From NCBI RefSeq assembly GCF_003044275.1, contig NZ_PZPL01000001.1, positions 2,232,001 to 2,296,000 on the forward strand: a stretch of 64,000 nucleotides of DNA. Direction: 5' to 3'. The notes under the pieces were generated by a model. The model did not search any database. It was not told the DNA's origin and saw only the letters and a program-made list of their open reading frames with translations. Of this stretch, positions 1 through 7,624 are shown piece after piece; position 1 is the first letter of the stretch; each line of letters opens with the position of its first letter. The translations under genes and the position numbers were made by a program. This DNA comes from Rathayibacter caricis DSM 15933 (lineage in GTDB: Bacteria > Actinomycetota > Actinomycetes > Actinomycetales > Microbacteriaceae).

Positions 1-1
1 G

Positions 2-1282
2 CCGATCCGAGCGAATCCAGCAGTTTGGGTCGCGCCGTTCGTCGTGTTGGGAATCGTCTACATGTGGACGACAGTGTTGGCGCCGTATCCGCCAGACCGT
101 TATCTCACTTCGTACCTCGCCCGCGCAGCCAACGGACTCCAATACGGGCTACCGCTCGTCGCGGGAGCAAGCGCGTGGTGCGCCAGAAGAGCAGTGCCCG
201 CGCACGACGGAGGCGCTTTGCCTCGAGTTCGAGTGTCAGTTCGAGTAATAGCGTTGTACACGTGGCCGCTCTTGGTCGCCGCCTGGATCGGTTACGGCAT
301 TACAGTAGTCCTGCAAATCTCGGCTGCGTCTCCGTTGACTGCATCCGCATCATGGATGATCTTATTGACTGTAACAGCCATGACGATCACCTCCATTTCC
401 TTCGGTTGGCTTCTGGGGTCCCTGCTCCCCACACCAATTGCCGTCCCGATCGCGATTTTTGCTGCTTTCCAGTGGGCCGTTTCTCCGCTCCTAGACGCAA
501 GCAACGTATCTTGGCGAAACATCGCCGGCTACGCGATATTCGCATGCTGCGACACCGCTGCCTACCAGCCGGATGGACGCGCTCTGCTCGCCCCTGTCGT
601 CGTTGCAGTTGGTGTACTTATTGCGGCCCTGCTAACTTTCAGGTCATCGAAGTTCAGATGGCTAATTCCCGCCTGCGGGTCGATCGCGCTGACGATTGTC
701 GTTGCAAACTTGATCGCGGTCAACACAACGGCAACTGCAGGCTCTCTCCGCAACGTGGCGGACCAAGCTTGTCAGACCTCGAATGAAGTGACGTACTGCG
801 TCTATCCGGAGACTCTTTCCTCTGGCGAGCAACGGGACTATCTCGGATACATCACCCCCGGCGTGACGTCGCTGCAAGATAGAGGAATGGTTCTGCCAAA
901 AACCATACGCGCTCCCCACGATGGGAGCAGCCCTGCTGAGATCCAACTCGACATCGGTGCAGGGAGGTCACAGCCTGACGTGCTTATCGCGACCGCTGGC
1001 GCGATTTACGCAAGTTTGACGTGCTCGCCGGCCGAATCGGAATCAGATATCGGGCCAGATGTTATTGTGCCCTATGCCATTGCCCTCTTGATGGGCGGCG
1101 AACCTTTGTCCGTGCTGCCTCCGATTGCAATATACGATTCCGAAGTACCTGGCGCGGTTGGACGAGAGCTCACGCCGACGGAGGTACAGGAAAAACTTGG
1201 GATCGCAGACGATAACGCGGCTGAGTCTGTTGTGGACGCGTGGCAGTCCAGCCAGACCAGCTGCAGAGAGAACGTGAATTGA
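2..1282 (+). CDS. ABC exporter membrane subunit, 5' end outside window
   Basis: The reading frame is open from the first bases of the window, so the true start probably lies upstream; the first in-window start is GTG at 44 (412 aa from there). About five hydrophobic segments are visible, then a hydrophilic C-terminal region of about 180 residues with several cysteines that may face outward. The stop codon overlaps the start of the ABC ATPase gene (TGATG at 1280-1284), so the two are translationally coupled. Position and topology suggest the permease of an ABC-2-like exporter, perhaps for a peptide or lipid. I do not recognise the family by motif; the function is inferred from the neighbour. 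Confidence 0.65.
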   Translation, partial: PIRANPAVWVAPFVVLGIVYMWTTVLAPYPPDRYLTSYLARAANGLQYGLPLVAGASAWCARRAVPAHDGGALPRVRVSVRVIALYTWPLLVAAWIGYGITVVLQISAASPLTASASWMILLTVTAMTITSISFGWLLGSLLPTPIAVPIAIFAAFQWAVSPLLDASNVSWRNIAGYAIFACCDTAAYQPDGRALLAPVVVAVGVLIAALLTFRSSKFRWLIPACGSIALTIVVANLIAVNTTATAGSLRNVADQACQTSNEVTYCVYPETLSSGEQRDYLGYITPGVTSLQDRGMVLPKTIRAPHDGSSPAEIQLDIGAGRSQPDVLIATAGAIYASLTCSPAESESDIGPDVIVPYAIALLMGGEPLSVLPPIAIYDSEVPGAVGRELTPTEVQEKLGIADDNAAESVVDAWQSSQTSCRENVN

Positions 1283-2034
1283 TGACAATTGAGATCCGCG
1301 ACCTTGAATTCCGTTACAGCCGGCGGACCAGCATATTCTCGAATTTCAGCCTCGCCGTCGATCTTTTCCCTGCGGTTCTCCTTGGACAAAATGGTGCAGG
1401 GAAGTCAACGCTGTTGTCTCTGGTCGCGGGCACTTCCCGTCCGCAATCTGGCTACATTTCAGTCGGAGGTCGTCGCTCTCAGGGCCGAGGCGCTCTCCGT
1501 CAACTCAGGCGGAAGACCGGTTGGCTTCCGCAGGACGTCGAAGCCCTACTGGGGTTCACGACGGAAGAGCAAGTGACCTATGCCGGATGGCTGAAGGGGA
1601 TGTCAAGAGGGGACGCAGCGAGTAGTGCGCGTCGAGCTCTTGAGAAGGTGGGCCTGGCTGACATGCGAGAGAAGCAGAGTCGTTCTCTCTCTGGCGGGCA
1701 GCGGCGGCGGCTTGGGATTGCTCAAGCGATCGTTCACGATCCAAAGCTCGTTCTGCTCGACGAGCCGTACGCCGGTCTAGATCCTGAGCAGCGGGCCTCC
1801 GTCCGCGGAACGCTCCTCGAACTGGCCAATACGACGGACCTGATGGTATCTACGCACCAGACCGAAGACCTCGAGGAGGTCTACAAGCAGGTCATCGTGC
1901 TTCGTGAGGCGAAGGTCCTGTTTTCTTCTTCGATCGCGACATTCTATGAATCGGCGCCGAAGGACTCACATGCCGCCGTCAAGGCCGAACTTGCGTACAC
2001 CAACGTCCTAAAGCTCGCCGGGATGAAGGATTGA
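1282..2034 (+). CDS. ABC transporter ATP-binding protein
   Basis: A 250-aa cytoplasmic ATPase that would energise the exporter encoded around it. Walker A GQNGAGKST lies near residues 35-43, the signature SLSGGQ near 136, Walker B LVLLDEP near 157 and the H-loop STHQ near 190, so all catalytic motifs are intact. I chose ATG 1282 because it overlaps the upstream stop and has a GAGAG purine stretch ahead; an in-frame GTG at 1240 would intrude on the upstream gene. Length and architecture match single-domain ABC-2 exporter ATPases (drug, bacteriocin or lipid export). The substrate is unknown. Confidence 0.93.
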   Translation: MTIEIRDLEFRYSRRTSIFSNFSLAVDLFPAVLLGQNGAGKSTLLSLVAGTSRPQSGYISVGGRRSQGRGALRQLRRKTGWLPQDVEALLGFTTEEQVTYAGWLKGMSRGDAASSARRALEKVGLADMREKQSRSLSGGQRRRLGIAQAIVHDPKLVLLDEPYAGLDPEQRASVRGTLLELANTTDLMVSTHQTEDLEEVYKQVIVLREAKVLFSSSIATFYESAPKDSHAAVKAELAYTNVLKLAGMKD

Positions 2035-2612
2035 GACAATGGCTTCGTAGCCGTAGCGCCGGACCCTACGTTTTGGCTTGCGTGATCCTAGGGGCTCTCA
2101 TTGCTATGAGCGGCACCTACGGCCTGACCATTCCAAACCTGCGGAACGGTTCCGTAAATGTTGTTGACCTCGGGTACGTTGCCGCAGCCATACCTGGACT
2201 CTTATGGATCGTATGCTCAGCACCAAGTCGGGACTCTGCGCAGGAACGTGTCTCCGTGCGCTCTCGCCAGCTGTTGTATCTCGACTACGCTTTGTCGACA
2301 CTCATACCCGTTATCATCGGCGCGTTGCTATGGCTTGTGGGGGATAGCGCATCAAAAGGCTACGGGCGGAACGTGTTGCTTTTTGCGCTCCTGTGTGCAG
2401 CGTCACTCACTTTGATGAAAGGCTACGTCGCTCTAATCACACCGGTTGTCTATCTCGTCGTTGCGGCTTCCTTCGGCTTTCCTCAACCTGGCGCCTCCGC
2501 GGATCCGTGGGCTTTCGGGCTGGACCCCTGGGCCGTCGACGACTGGGTGCCACTGGTCGTATTCGGGGTGGTCTTCTCCAGTTTGATTCTGCTTCCTAGA
2601 CGCTCGCATTGA
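2031..2612 (+). CDS. small polytopic membrane protein of the ABC exporter operon
   Basis: A 193-aa very hydrophobic protein with about five or six predicted membrane helices. It starts at TTG 2031, overlapping the stop of the ATPase gene (TTGA), which implies coupling and membership of the same three-gene operon. It may be the second permease half or an accessory immunity-type membrane subunit. No recognisable family motif. Base composition is as in the rest of the 1-17 kb island, lower in GC than the core genome to the right. Confidence 0.7.
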   Translation: MRQWLRSRSAGPYVLACVILGALIAMSGTYGLTIPNLRNGSVNVVDLGYVAAAIPGLLWIVCSAPSRDSAQERVSVRSRQLLYLDYALSTLIPVIIGALLWLVGDSASKGYGRNVLLFALLCAASLTLMKGYVALITPVVYLVVAASFGFPQPGASADPWAFGLDPWAVDDWVPLVVFGVVFSSLILLPRRSH

Positions 2613-2636
2613 TGTCCGCCCGACCTTTATTGGGCC

Positions 2637-2945
2637 TTGACTGAATCCCACATTTCAGCGCGCGTCCGAGGAGACACAACAGGCTGGTTCACGGGTACTA
2701 ACTGGGCCGGTGACAGTATCTTTCCGACCCTGGTCGATGTCGCTGGACGCCCGGCTGCCGTCCGGAGGGCCGAGGAGACGATCAACGTGTTCTACCGAAA
2801 CGTCAGCGGCGGTCTCTGCCAGAGTTACCTCCAGAATGGAAGCTGGGCGACGTCCCCGGTCCTCGCCGCTAACCTCACTACGGAGCCCTTCTCGGTGGTA
2901 ACGAGTACAGGAGTCGACGTTTTCGACGGAGGTTGCAACCGGATC
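2637..2945 (+). pseudogene. fragment of a PLL/fucolectin-like beta-propeller protein
   Basis: The plus-strand frame reads motifs typical of repeated beta-propeller lectins: NVFYRNVSGGL, QSYLQNGSW and a closing VDVF. In intact family members the unit 'DVFYRGTDNALWQ..YNGSW..P..LGG' repeats several times; here only about one and a half repeats are legible and then the frame runs antisense into the zinc-ribbon pseudogene. No convincing start or signal peptide precedes it. I read it as a leftover piece of a larger gene. The identification rests on repeat pattern recall, not on a search. Confidence 0.4.
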
Positions 2946-4081
2946 GAGCGTCGAAACGCTGAGTTGGTCTGGTGCACACGTACCGCAGCTGCGGGCGATC
3001 AGGACGAGCTCGGTCGCCGGATCGTGGTACTGAAGGTGCCACCGCTGCGTCATAGTCTCGCGCAGTTCAGCGGTGTGGACCCAGCCGCGTCGGTTCTCGA
3101 CGAGGAACTTCGACATGTCGGAGTACACCTGGCCGGTGCGTGCCCAGTCCTCCGCTGCCTGGTACTTCAGCGTCGCCTCGTTCATAAGACGCCAGTGCGC
3201 ATCACCAAGAGAGGCCGGACGGCCGTACTGCTCGGCGAGCGAGGCGGCGGTTGCGTCCCATGCCGGCTCGTTCACCTGCCAACTTCGAACGTGCAGGTAC
3301 TTGCGCCGGGCGCGCAGCGCCGTTTCCTCCGCCTTCAGCACGTCCGCCTGCTCAGGAGTGACGATGCGAGTCTGGCCAACGATCTTTCGTGCCGCGATCT
3401 GCTGCCCGCATGAGCCGCACTTGCCGCGAGCCTTAGGGATGATGTCGAGCATGAAGCCACAGCTCGGGCAGGCTGGGGAGTATCCGCGCTCAGGGCCGCA
3501 TCCCGAAGGTCCCGCGCCTTGGCGAGCCGATCCCTAAGCTTTGGATGGTTTGCCCTCACAAGATTCTTCTGCCCAGTGAAGAAACGCTCGATGACCGCGA
3601 CCTCGTCGGCGTAGCGCTCCTGCTTCCGAAGTGTCATGGCAGCCCACCCGGTGTAGGCCGGCGCCCGTCCGTTACCTTCGATCTCGTCCGCTCGCTCCGT
3701 TGCCGCGATGCACTCGAGGAGCAGCTCGAGCGCATGGTCGTACCGTTCCGCATGTCGGAGCGCCCGGATCTCGTCGACGTGCGCGGTGAAGTGCTTCCCC
3801 CGAACCTTCGAGAACCGGGCAGCCTTACGCCGCTGGCGCTCCGCCACCGCAATCTTCCGATCAATCTCCTCGATCGAGAGCAATGGCTCCTCGGAGCCAC
3901 CAGACAGATCGACATCGAGTGTCGTCTCCCGCCCTGTGGTCGACGTCGTCGTCACGCGGATCGTGGGTGGGTCTGCGGGTGGGGGAGAGAATGTCGGCAC
4001 CGCGGAGTCGGGCTCGGAGGCAGACGGGCTCGTACTTTCCCGCTTGTCCCCGCCGTCGAAGAGCGTAGGGAACCAACCCAT
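2655..4081 (-). pseudogene. frameshifted zinc-ribbon protein of unknown function
   Basis: Read on the minus strand from ATG 4081, which has a strong AGGGGAG ribosome site six bases upstream. The first frame encodes about 200 residues: a charged helical region with SIEEIDRKIAVAERQRRK and TPR-like helices. Near 3465-3485 the frame is lost: the adjacent frame continues with ACPSCGFMLD and then KCGSCGQQ, two CxxC knuckles forming an obvious zinc ribbon, then about 120 more plausible residues. A single-base indel explains this. The last 100 codons before the stop at 2655 overlap the lectin fragment and are probably not original. It is either a pseudogene or an assembly error. Confidence 0.6.
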
Positions 4082-4250
4082 GCACGGGTCTCCCCTGAAC
4101 CTTGGCGAGCCTACCCGCGGCAAGGTACCCGCCGGCCCTCGCGCGTGCGTCGCGAACCGAGCGCAGAACGGCGCTGCCCGTCGCGGACGAAGCCGAGGCG
4201 GGCAGCGCGCAATCGCGTGGTCCGGCCGAAGAGTTGGCAGCCTGTTCCCG
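4061..4250. repeat. degenerate direct repeat, copy A
   Basis: This segment, covering the start region of the zinc-ribbon gene and the non-coding DNA behind it, recurs in the same orientation at about 6419-6600. Landmarks shared by both copies are GGAACCAAC, GTC(T)CCCCT, GCGAGCCTA(C/G)CCGCGGC and a GCGCTG(C) block, in the same order and spacing. By eye the best 55 bases are roughly 70 percent identical. The two copies bracket the phosphoribosyltransferase module. Confidence 0.5.
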
Positions 4251-4446
4251 CCTTTTCCCTCGGCGGGTGCAGATCCTTGCCGTACGAGTTCCTAGTCTTG
4301 ATGGTGCCGTCGAGGTGGCGCTCGGTGTGTTCGACCCCGCGAGCCTTCGCCATATCGCGACGATCGCCTCCTGCTCGAGCTCGCCGCCAACGTTGTGGGC
4401 TGCCAGTGATGTGCTCTGCGACTCTGAACCACCGAGATAGGCGCAC
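4234..4446 (-). pseudogene. remnant of a DUF2188-family small protein
   Basis: On the minus strand one frame reads HNVGGELEQEAIVA and a neighbouring frame continues DMAKARGVEH followed by HLDGTIKTRNSYGKDLHPP. Together these match the layout of DUF2188 proteins (a Q-A-E-A-I helix, then H..DG.I....SYG.DP.PPK at the C terminus). A frameshift near 4340 splits them, and there is no clear start codon or ribosome site. Called a decayed gene; recognition is from family pattern memory. Confidence 0.4.
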
Positions 4447-4629
4447 TGAGGGCGGTCTCGGGGAATTCTGTCTCTCGTTGCCCAGGGGGTTGCTGCGTCG
4501 ATCCTCGTGCCGTCAGCGGCTCTAGGGCACCCATGCAGAGACGCGCCTCGAATCCGTCCTGCCGGCAACGATCAAGGCTAGAGTCTCTAGAAGCTCCCTC
4601 ACGGAGCCGGGGGGAGCGAAAGACGGCAG

Positions 4630-4971
4630 ATGGGTTCTCTGCGCGGCGAGTACGCCGCTTACGATGGTCCTGGCGGACTCAAGTTTGGTACAGCTCGGAT
4701 CAACGAAGGCCTCGGCTTTGCAAGAATCGTGTTAACGAGGAACGTCAATAGAGAAGGTAAAGAGTATCCGGACCCAGTCACCTTTGTCTACTTTGGTATT
4801 ATCGCTGGCCGCAAAGTGGCTCTATTCTTCCGCCAAAAAGGGGCGCGTGATCGAGTTGGTGCAGCCATCTTGCGGCGCACTACTCAGGGCGAAATGCTGG
4901 GATATGCGACTTATTTCGAGGAAGATTCAACTGAATCGATCACGAAAGAAATATTCTTAAAGCTAACCTGA
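4630..4971 (+). CDS. small predicted beta-barrel protein of the PRTase cluster
   Basis: A 113-aa protein of unknown function. ATG 4630 has a GGGGGGAG ribosome site at 4609-4616, somewhat distant. The sequence alternates short hydrophobic strands with Gly turns (FGTARI, VTFVYFGIIAG, VALFFRQKG, GAAILRRT, GEMLGYATYF), which reads like an all-beta, lipocalin-like barrel of about eight strands without a signal peptide or membrane helix. It lies 25 bp upstream of the first phosphoribosyltransferase-like gene on the same strand. A sensor or ligand-binding role is a guess from fold pattern and context only. Confidence 0.6.
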   Translation: MGSLRGEYAAYDGPGGLKFGTARINEGLGFARIVLTRNVNREGKEYPDPVTFVYFGIIAGRKVALFFRQKGARDRVGAAILRRTTQGEMLGYATYFEEDSTESITKEIFLKLT

Positions 4972-4979
4972 GTCTTCGG

Positions 4980-4988
4980 TGCTATAAT
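4980..4988 (+). promoter_or_regulatory. extended -10 promoter for the PRTase pair
   Basis: TGCTATAAT is a perfect extended -10 element (TGN-TATAAT). It ends 8 nt before ATG 4997, so transcription should start at about 4995-4997 and give a leaderless mRNA. No good -35 is present, as expected for extended -10 promoters. Confidence 0.6.
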
Positions 4989-4996
4989 TACCATAC

Positions 4997-5611
4997 ATGA
5001 AAGAGGTGGAAAAAGTGACCGGCAGTTGGAAAAGTGATCTTTTTCAGTCGTCCGAGCCTTCCAAATCTCTCCTGACCGCAGGCCGTGCGGTGCATTTAAC
5101 CATGAACAAGTCTCACTCAATCAGGAATGTGGAGTACGCGGCGAAGCGTTTTTGGCGCAGCCGCTCTGGGCGGGCGGTAATGTCGGTAGCGTCAGGTGCT
5201 CGAACGTGCCACATCATCGCGATTGCAATGAGTGGAGTTGAGTTGGGCGCTGCGGTGGCCATGACCGCACCAAGCACGTCTTGCTCTTTCGATTTTACAG
5301 TCGTCGATCGCCGGTATCGTTTCAGAACTCCCGACCTCCAGTACGTGGCGGGTGAATCCATAATCATTGTGGACAACTCAATCCACACTGGACGTACGAT
5401 GATTGCGACGCTTCACGCGCTTCGACGAGACCACGGCGTATCGGGGTCGATTCAAATTGTGAAATATATCGATTATCAAGATCCGCTAGAACGCGAGGTG
5501 CTAGCAAAGCTTCGGCGAGGTTTTGGCGCCCAGGTATTTTCCGTTCTACGCATCAGCGAGCTGACCCAAGAGCCATCATTCAAACACCTTCTTTCAGTGA
5601 AAACGGGATAG
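4997..5611 (+). CDS. soluble phosphoribosyltransferase-like protein
   Basis: A 204-aa protein with a type I phosphoribosyltransferase PRPP-loop signature near residues 120-135: IIIVDNSIHTGRTM, a hydrophobic strand, then D-N in place of the usual D-D/E, then TGRT. No membrane helix. The start is ATG 4997, placed 8 nt behind a perfect extended -10, so probably leaderless; ATG 5102 is an alternative. The next gene begins 2 nt after its stop and has the same unusual DNSI(x)(T/S)GRT loop, so the pair is probably functionally linked. The substrate is unknown. PRTase-fold proteins occur as predicted effectors in some anti-phage cassettes, and that context is shared here, but this is inference. Confidence 0.75.
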   Translation: MKEVEKVTGSWKSDLFQSSEPSKSLLTAGRAVHLTMNKSHSIRNVEYAAKRFWRSRSGRAVMSVASGARTCHIIAIAMSGVELGAAVAMTAPSTSCSFDFTVVDRRYRFRTPDLQYVAGESIIIVDNSIHTGRTMIATLHALRRDHGVSGSIQIVKYIDYQDPLEREVLAKLRRGFGAQVFSVLRISELTQEPSFKHLLSVKTG

Positions 5612-5613
5612 CG

Positions 5614-6285
5614 ATGGAGTGGTGGGATTTCGAGCAGTATCCAGTCTGGCTAATAAATCTCGCGACTGTACTAGGTTTCTTACTGACTATTCTCACGGTA
5701 CTTCTGTCAGTTGTCGCGGGGGTGCGGCGATACTCATGGAGCAGGCGCCTAAGCGATATCAAGGGTCTTTCCCGTCGTTCGCTCATGGAAATGCTAAGTG
5801 GCAAGGCTAGGCGCCCATTCCCCGTCAGAATTCGGAAGCGGATCACTTTTGACGAGTACAGCCGAATTGTTCACATCTTTTGCGATGACTTGACTCGCGG
5901 ACGGCGTGTTGATTACGACTATTTTGTTGGTGTGAATTTGTCCGGGTTTTCAGCGGCGGCTGATTTCGCAAAATTCGGTGTTTTCCGTCGAGTACTTCTG
6001 GTTGAGGTAGATGTTATTCTGGGAAACGGAAACGAGCCTTTTGCAGAGTCAGTTCGCCCGCGTTTTGATCTTGATGACATCTCCGGGAAGCGACTGCTCG
6101 TAATTGACAACTCGATACGGTCGGGACGAACGCTACAATTGGTGGTTGAGCTTCTTGTCAAGAGCGGTGCGATAGTCGACACATGCGTTATCTACCAGAG
6201 AACTGCAGGCGACGGCTATCAAATTGATCCGGACTTTGTGATGTTGAGGTCCGCCGGCCGTAAATTCGATCATTGGCTCCGATAA
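5614..6285 (+). CDS. membrane-anchored phosphoribosyltransferase-like protein
   Basis: A 223-aa protein with one N-terminal membrane helix (about residues 8-33), a basic stretch, then a cytoplasmic domain ending in a PRPP-loop-like motif LLVIDNSIRSGRTL near residues 160-173. As in the preceding protein, DN replaces the classic DD/DE pair and GRT follows. The gene starts 2 nt after the stop of the soluble paralogue, so it is co-translated. The domain before the loop (DYFVGVNLSGF) would form the early Rossmann-like strands. The membrane anchor is unusual for this fold and suggests an effector or sensor at the membrane. No metabolic neighbours support a salvage role. Confidence 0.7.
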   Translation: MEWWDFEQYPVWLINLATVLGFLLTILTVLLSVVAGVRRYSWSRRLSDIKGLSRRSLMEMLSGKARRPFPVRIRKRITFDEYSRIVHIFCDDLTRGRRVDYDYFVGVNLSGFSAAADFAKFGVFRRVLLVEVDVILGNGNEPFAESVRPRFDLDDISGKRLLVIDNSIRSGRTLQLVVELLVKSGAIVDTCVIYQRTAGDGYQIDPDFVMLRSAGRKFDHWLR

Positions 6286-6384
6286 GCGGCTAGTTGTACT
6301 GCTCGTCGCCCCGGAGCAAAGGAGCCTCGCCAGCCGACGTGCTCTGTGAATTGCTTCGCAAAAGCGGCGGGCGACTACGCAAAT

Positions 6385-6600
6385 TTCGACCCCTGTTTTC
6401 CCTCGTCGCTGCGGCCGAGGAGTGCGCGGAACCAACTCGGGCAAGCGTCCCCTAGGAACGAACGCGAGCCTAGCCGCGGCGGGGGCCAGCCAGCCGACTC
6501 GCAGTCGGCGCTGATCGAACGCAGGAAGGCGCTGCCAGCGCAGGCCGGAACCGAGGCGGTCAGCGCGCGGTTTAGCGGCCTGGCCGCGGATTCGGCGGGC
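6385..6600. repeat. degenerate direct repeat, copy B, with 5' remnant of a zinc-ribbon paralogue
   Basis: This is the second copy of the 4061-4250 segment. On the minus strand it encodes SWFRALLGRSDEGKQG followed by a stop, alignable with GWFPTLFDGGDKRE at the start of the zinc-ribbon pseudogene, with a similar AGGGGA ribosome site in front. Only the first about 20 codons survive. The rest of 6286-6700 shows no other gene. Confidence 0.45.
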
Positions 6601-6701
6601 TACTCCGTCTAACCCTTGGATGAGGCTCCCGGATTGAAGCTGGAGGTAGACGTAGCTGCCGCTCCTTCGAAGGGACCTACGGCGGTGGAGCGTGGTCTAC
6701 G

Positions 6702-7148
6702 GTGGACATGCACCAAATTCCTGATCCGCCGTCAAAAGAAGAGTGGGCGGTGCTACTGCGCAAGCCTGTACGTCCGGTGGCTTCGCTTGATCAGAAATCC
6801 ATTCCCGACCAGCCGGGTGTGTACCTGTGCCGCCGCGACGGCGCCGCAGTGTATGTCGGTACTGCATCCAACCTCCGCGCGAGGCTATGGGGCAAGCACC
6901 TCGGAGCAGGCCTCAGCCTGGCCGGATCGTCACTTCGCCGGAACGTGGGCGAGCTACTGCTCGGCGTTCCGCCGGCGGTGACCAGTAGCCCAAACCGCGT
7001 GAAGGTGACCAGTCCGCAAGCTGAGGCGATTCACTCCTGGCTTCTGAGCTGTGACTTGGCGTGGCAAGCCTGCGAGACAGCGGCGCAGGCCAAGCTGCTC
7101 GAAAGGCGGCTCCGTGACGCGTACCTACCGCTACTCAACCGCATCTGA
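6702..7148 (+). CDS. GIY-YIG domain protein
   Basis: A 148-aa protein, GTG 6702 or ATG 6708 start. The catalytic core reads GVYLCRRDGAAVYVGTASNL followed by RARLWGKHL, i.e. the GIY and YIG strands with the conserved Arg in the next helix. Near the C terminus AKLLERRLRDAYLPLLN matches the E...L...P.LN end of the domain. It is essentially a stand-alone GIY-YIG module, the fold of UvrC and homing or restriction nucleases and of some nuclease-like DNA-repair proteins. No DNA-binding extension is seen. Its position in a defence-rich island suggests a phage- or plasmid-related nuclease role, but this is inference. Confidence 0.75.
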   Translation: MDMHQIPDPPSKEEWAVLLRKPVRPVASLDQKSIPDQPGVYLCRRDGAAVYVGTASNLRARLWGKHLGAGLSLAGSSLRRNVGELLLGVPPAVTSSPNRVKVTSPQAEAIHSWLLSCDLAWQACETAAQAKLLERRLRDAYLPLLNRI

Positions 7149-7220
7149 CAGGGACCGCACTCTTGTCTAAGACGCCTAGAAATTGACATCACCAAGTTCC
7201 CGAACCGACACAGGAGGATC

Positions 7221-7442
7221 TTGAGCGCATCACGCTGCTTTCTTAAAAAGATTGGCGGCGCCGACGTGGTCTGGGGAGCGCAAAAGACGTTCGACATATG
7301 GGCCATCGAACAGCGGGCGCGGCTCGATCAGAAGATGTCTACGAGGCTCGCTGTTGGGTCATGGGCGCTCGTCGGCGCGACGATCGGTCTTGTAATTTGT
7401 ACCGCCGGACTGATCTGGGCCACACTGGCAGTACAGCTATAG
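7221..7442 (+). CDS. small single-pass membrane protein
   Basis: 73 aa. TTG 7221 lies 3 nt behind a perfect AGGAGG (7212-7217), which is tight spacing; ATG 7338 is an alternative start. The C-terminal half (about residues 44-70) is one membrane helix; the N-terminal half is amphipathic and charged. No family recognised. It could be a toxin-like or accessory membrane peptide; nothing adjacent is co-transcribed. Confidence 0.4.
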   Translation: MSASRCFLKKIGGADVVWGAQKTFDIWAIEQRARLDQKMSTRLAVGSWALVGATIGLVICTAGLIWATLAVQL

Positions 7443-7624
7443 ATTCTCACGCTCTTTCAGCGTACTTAGACGTGTTGACCTCGACGCGAACGCTTGCGCA
7501 ATCTGGCGTGCGCCGACCTCGCGTCGCTAATCAATCTTGCGCAGCTCGCCATCCGCCGTCAGTACGGGAGTTTCTCCCTTGCGGAAAATTGCTTCCTCGC
7601 CTCCCGTAAACTGCATAGCTCGCG

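Noticed and set aside
4997..6285. Retron-type PRTase cassette
   Set aside because: No reverse transcriptase gene or msr/msd-like structured RNA is visible around the PRTase pair.
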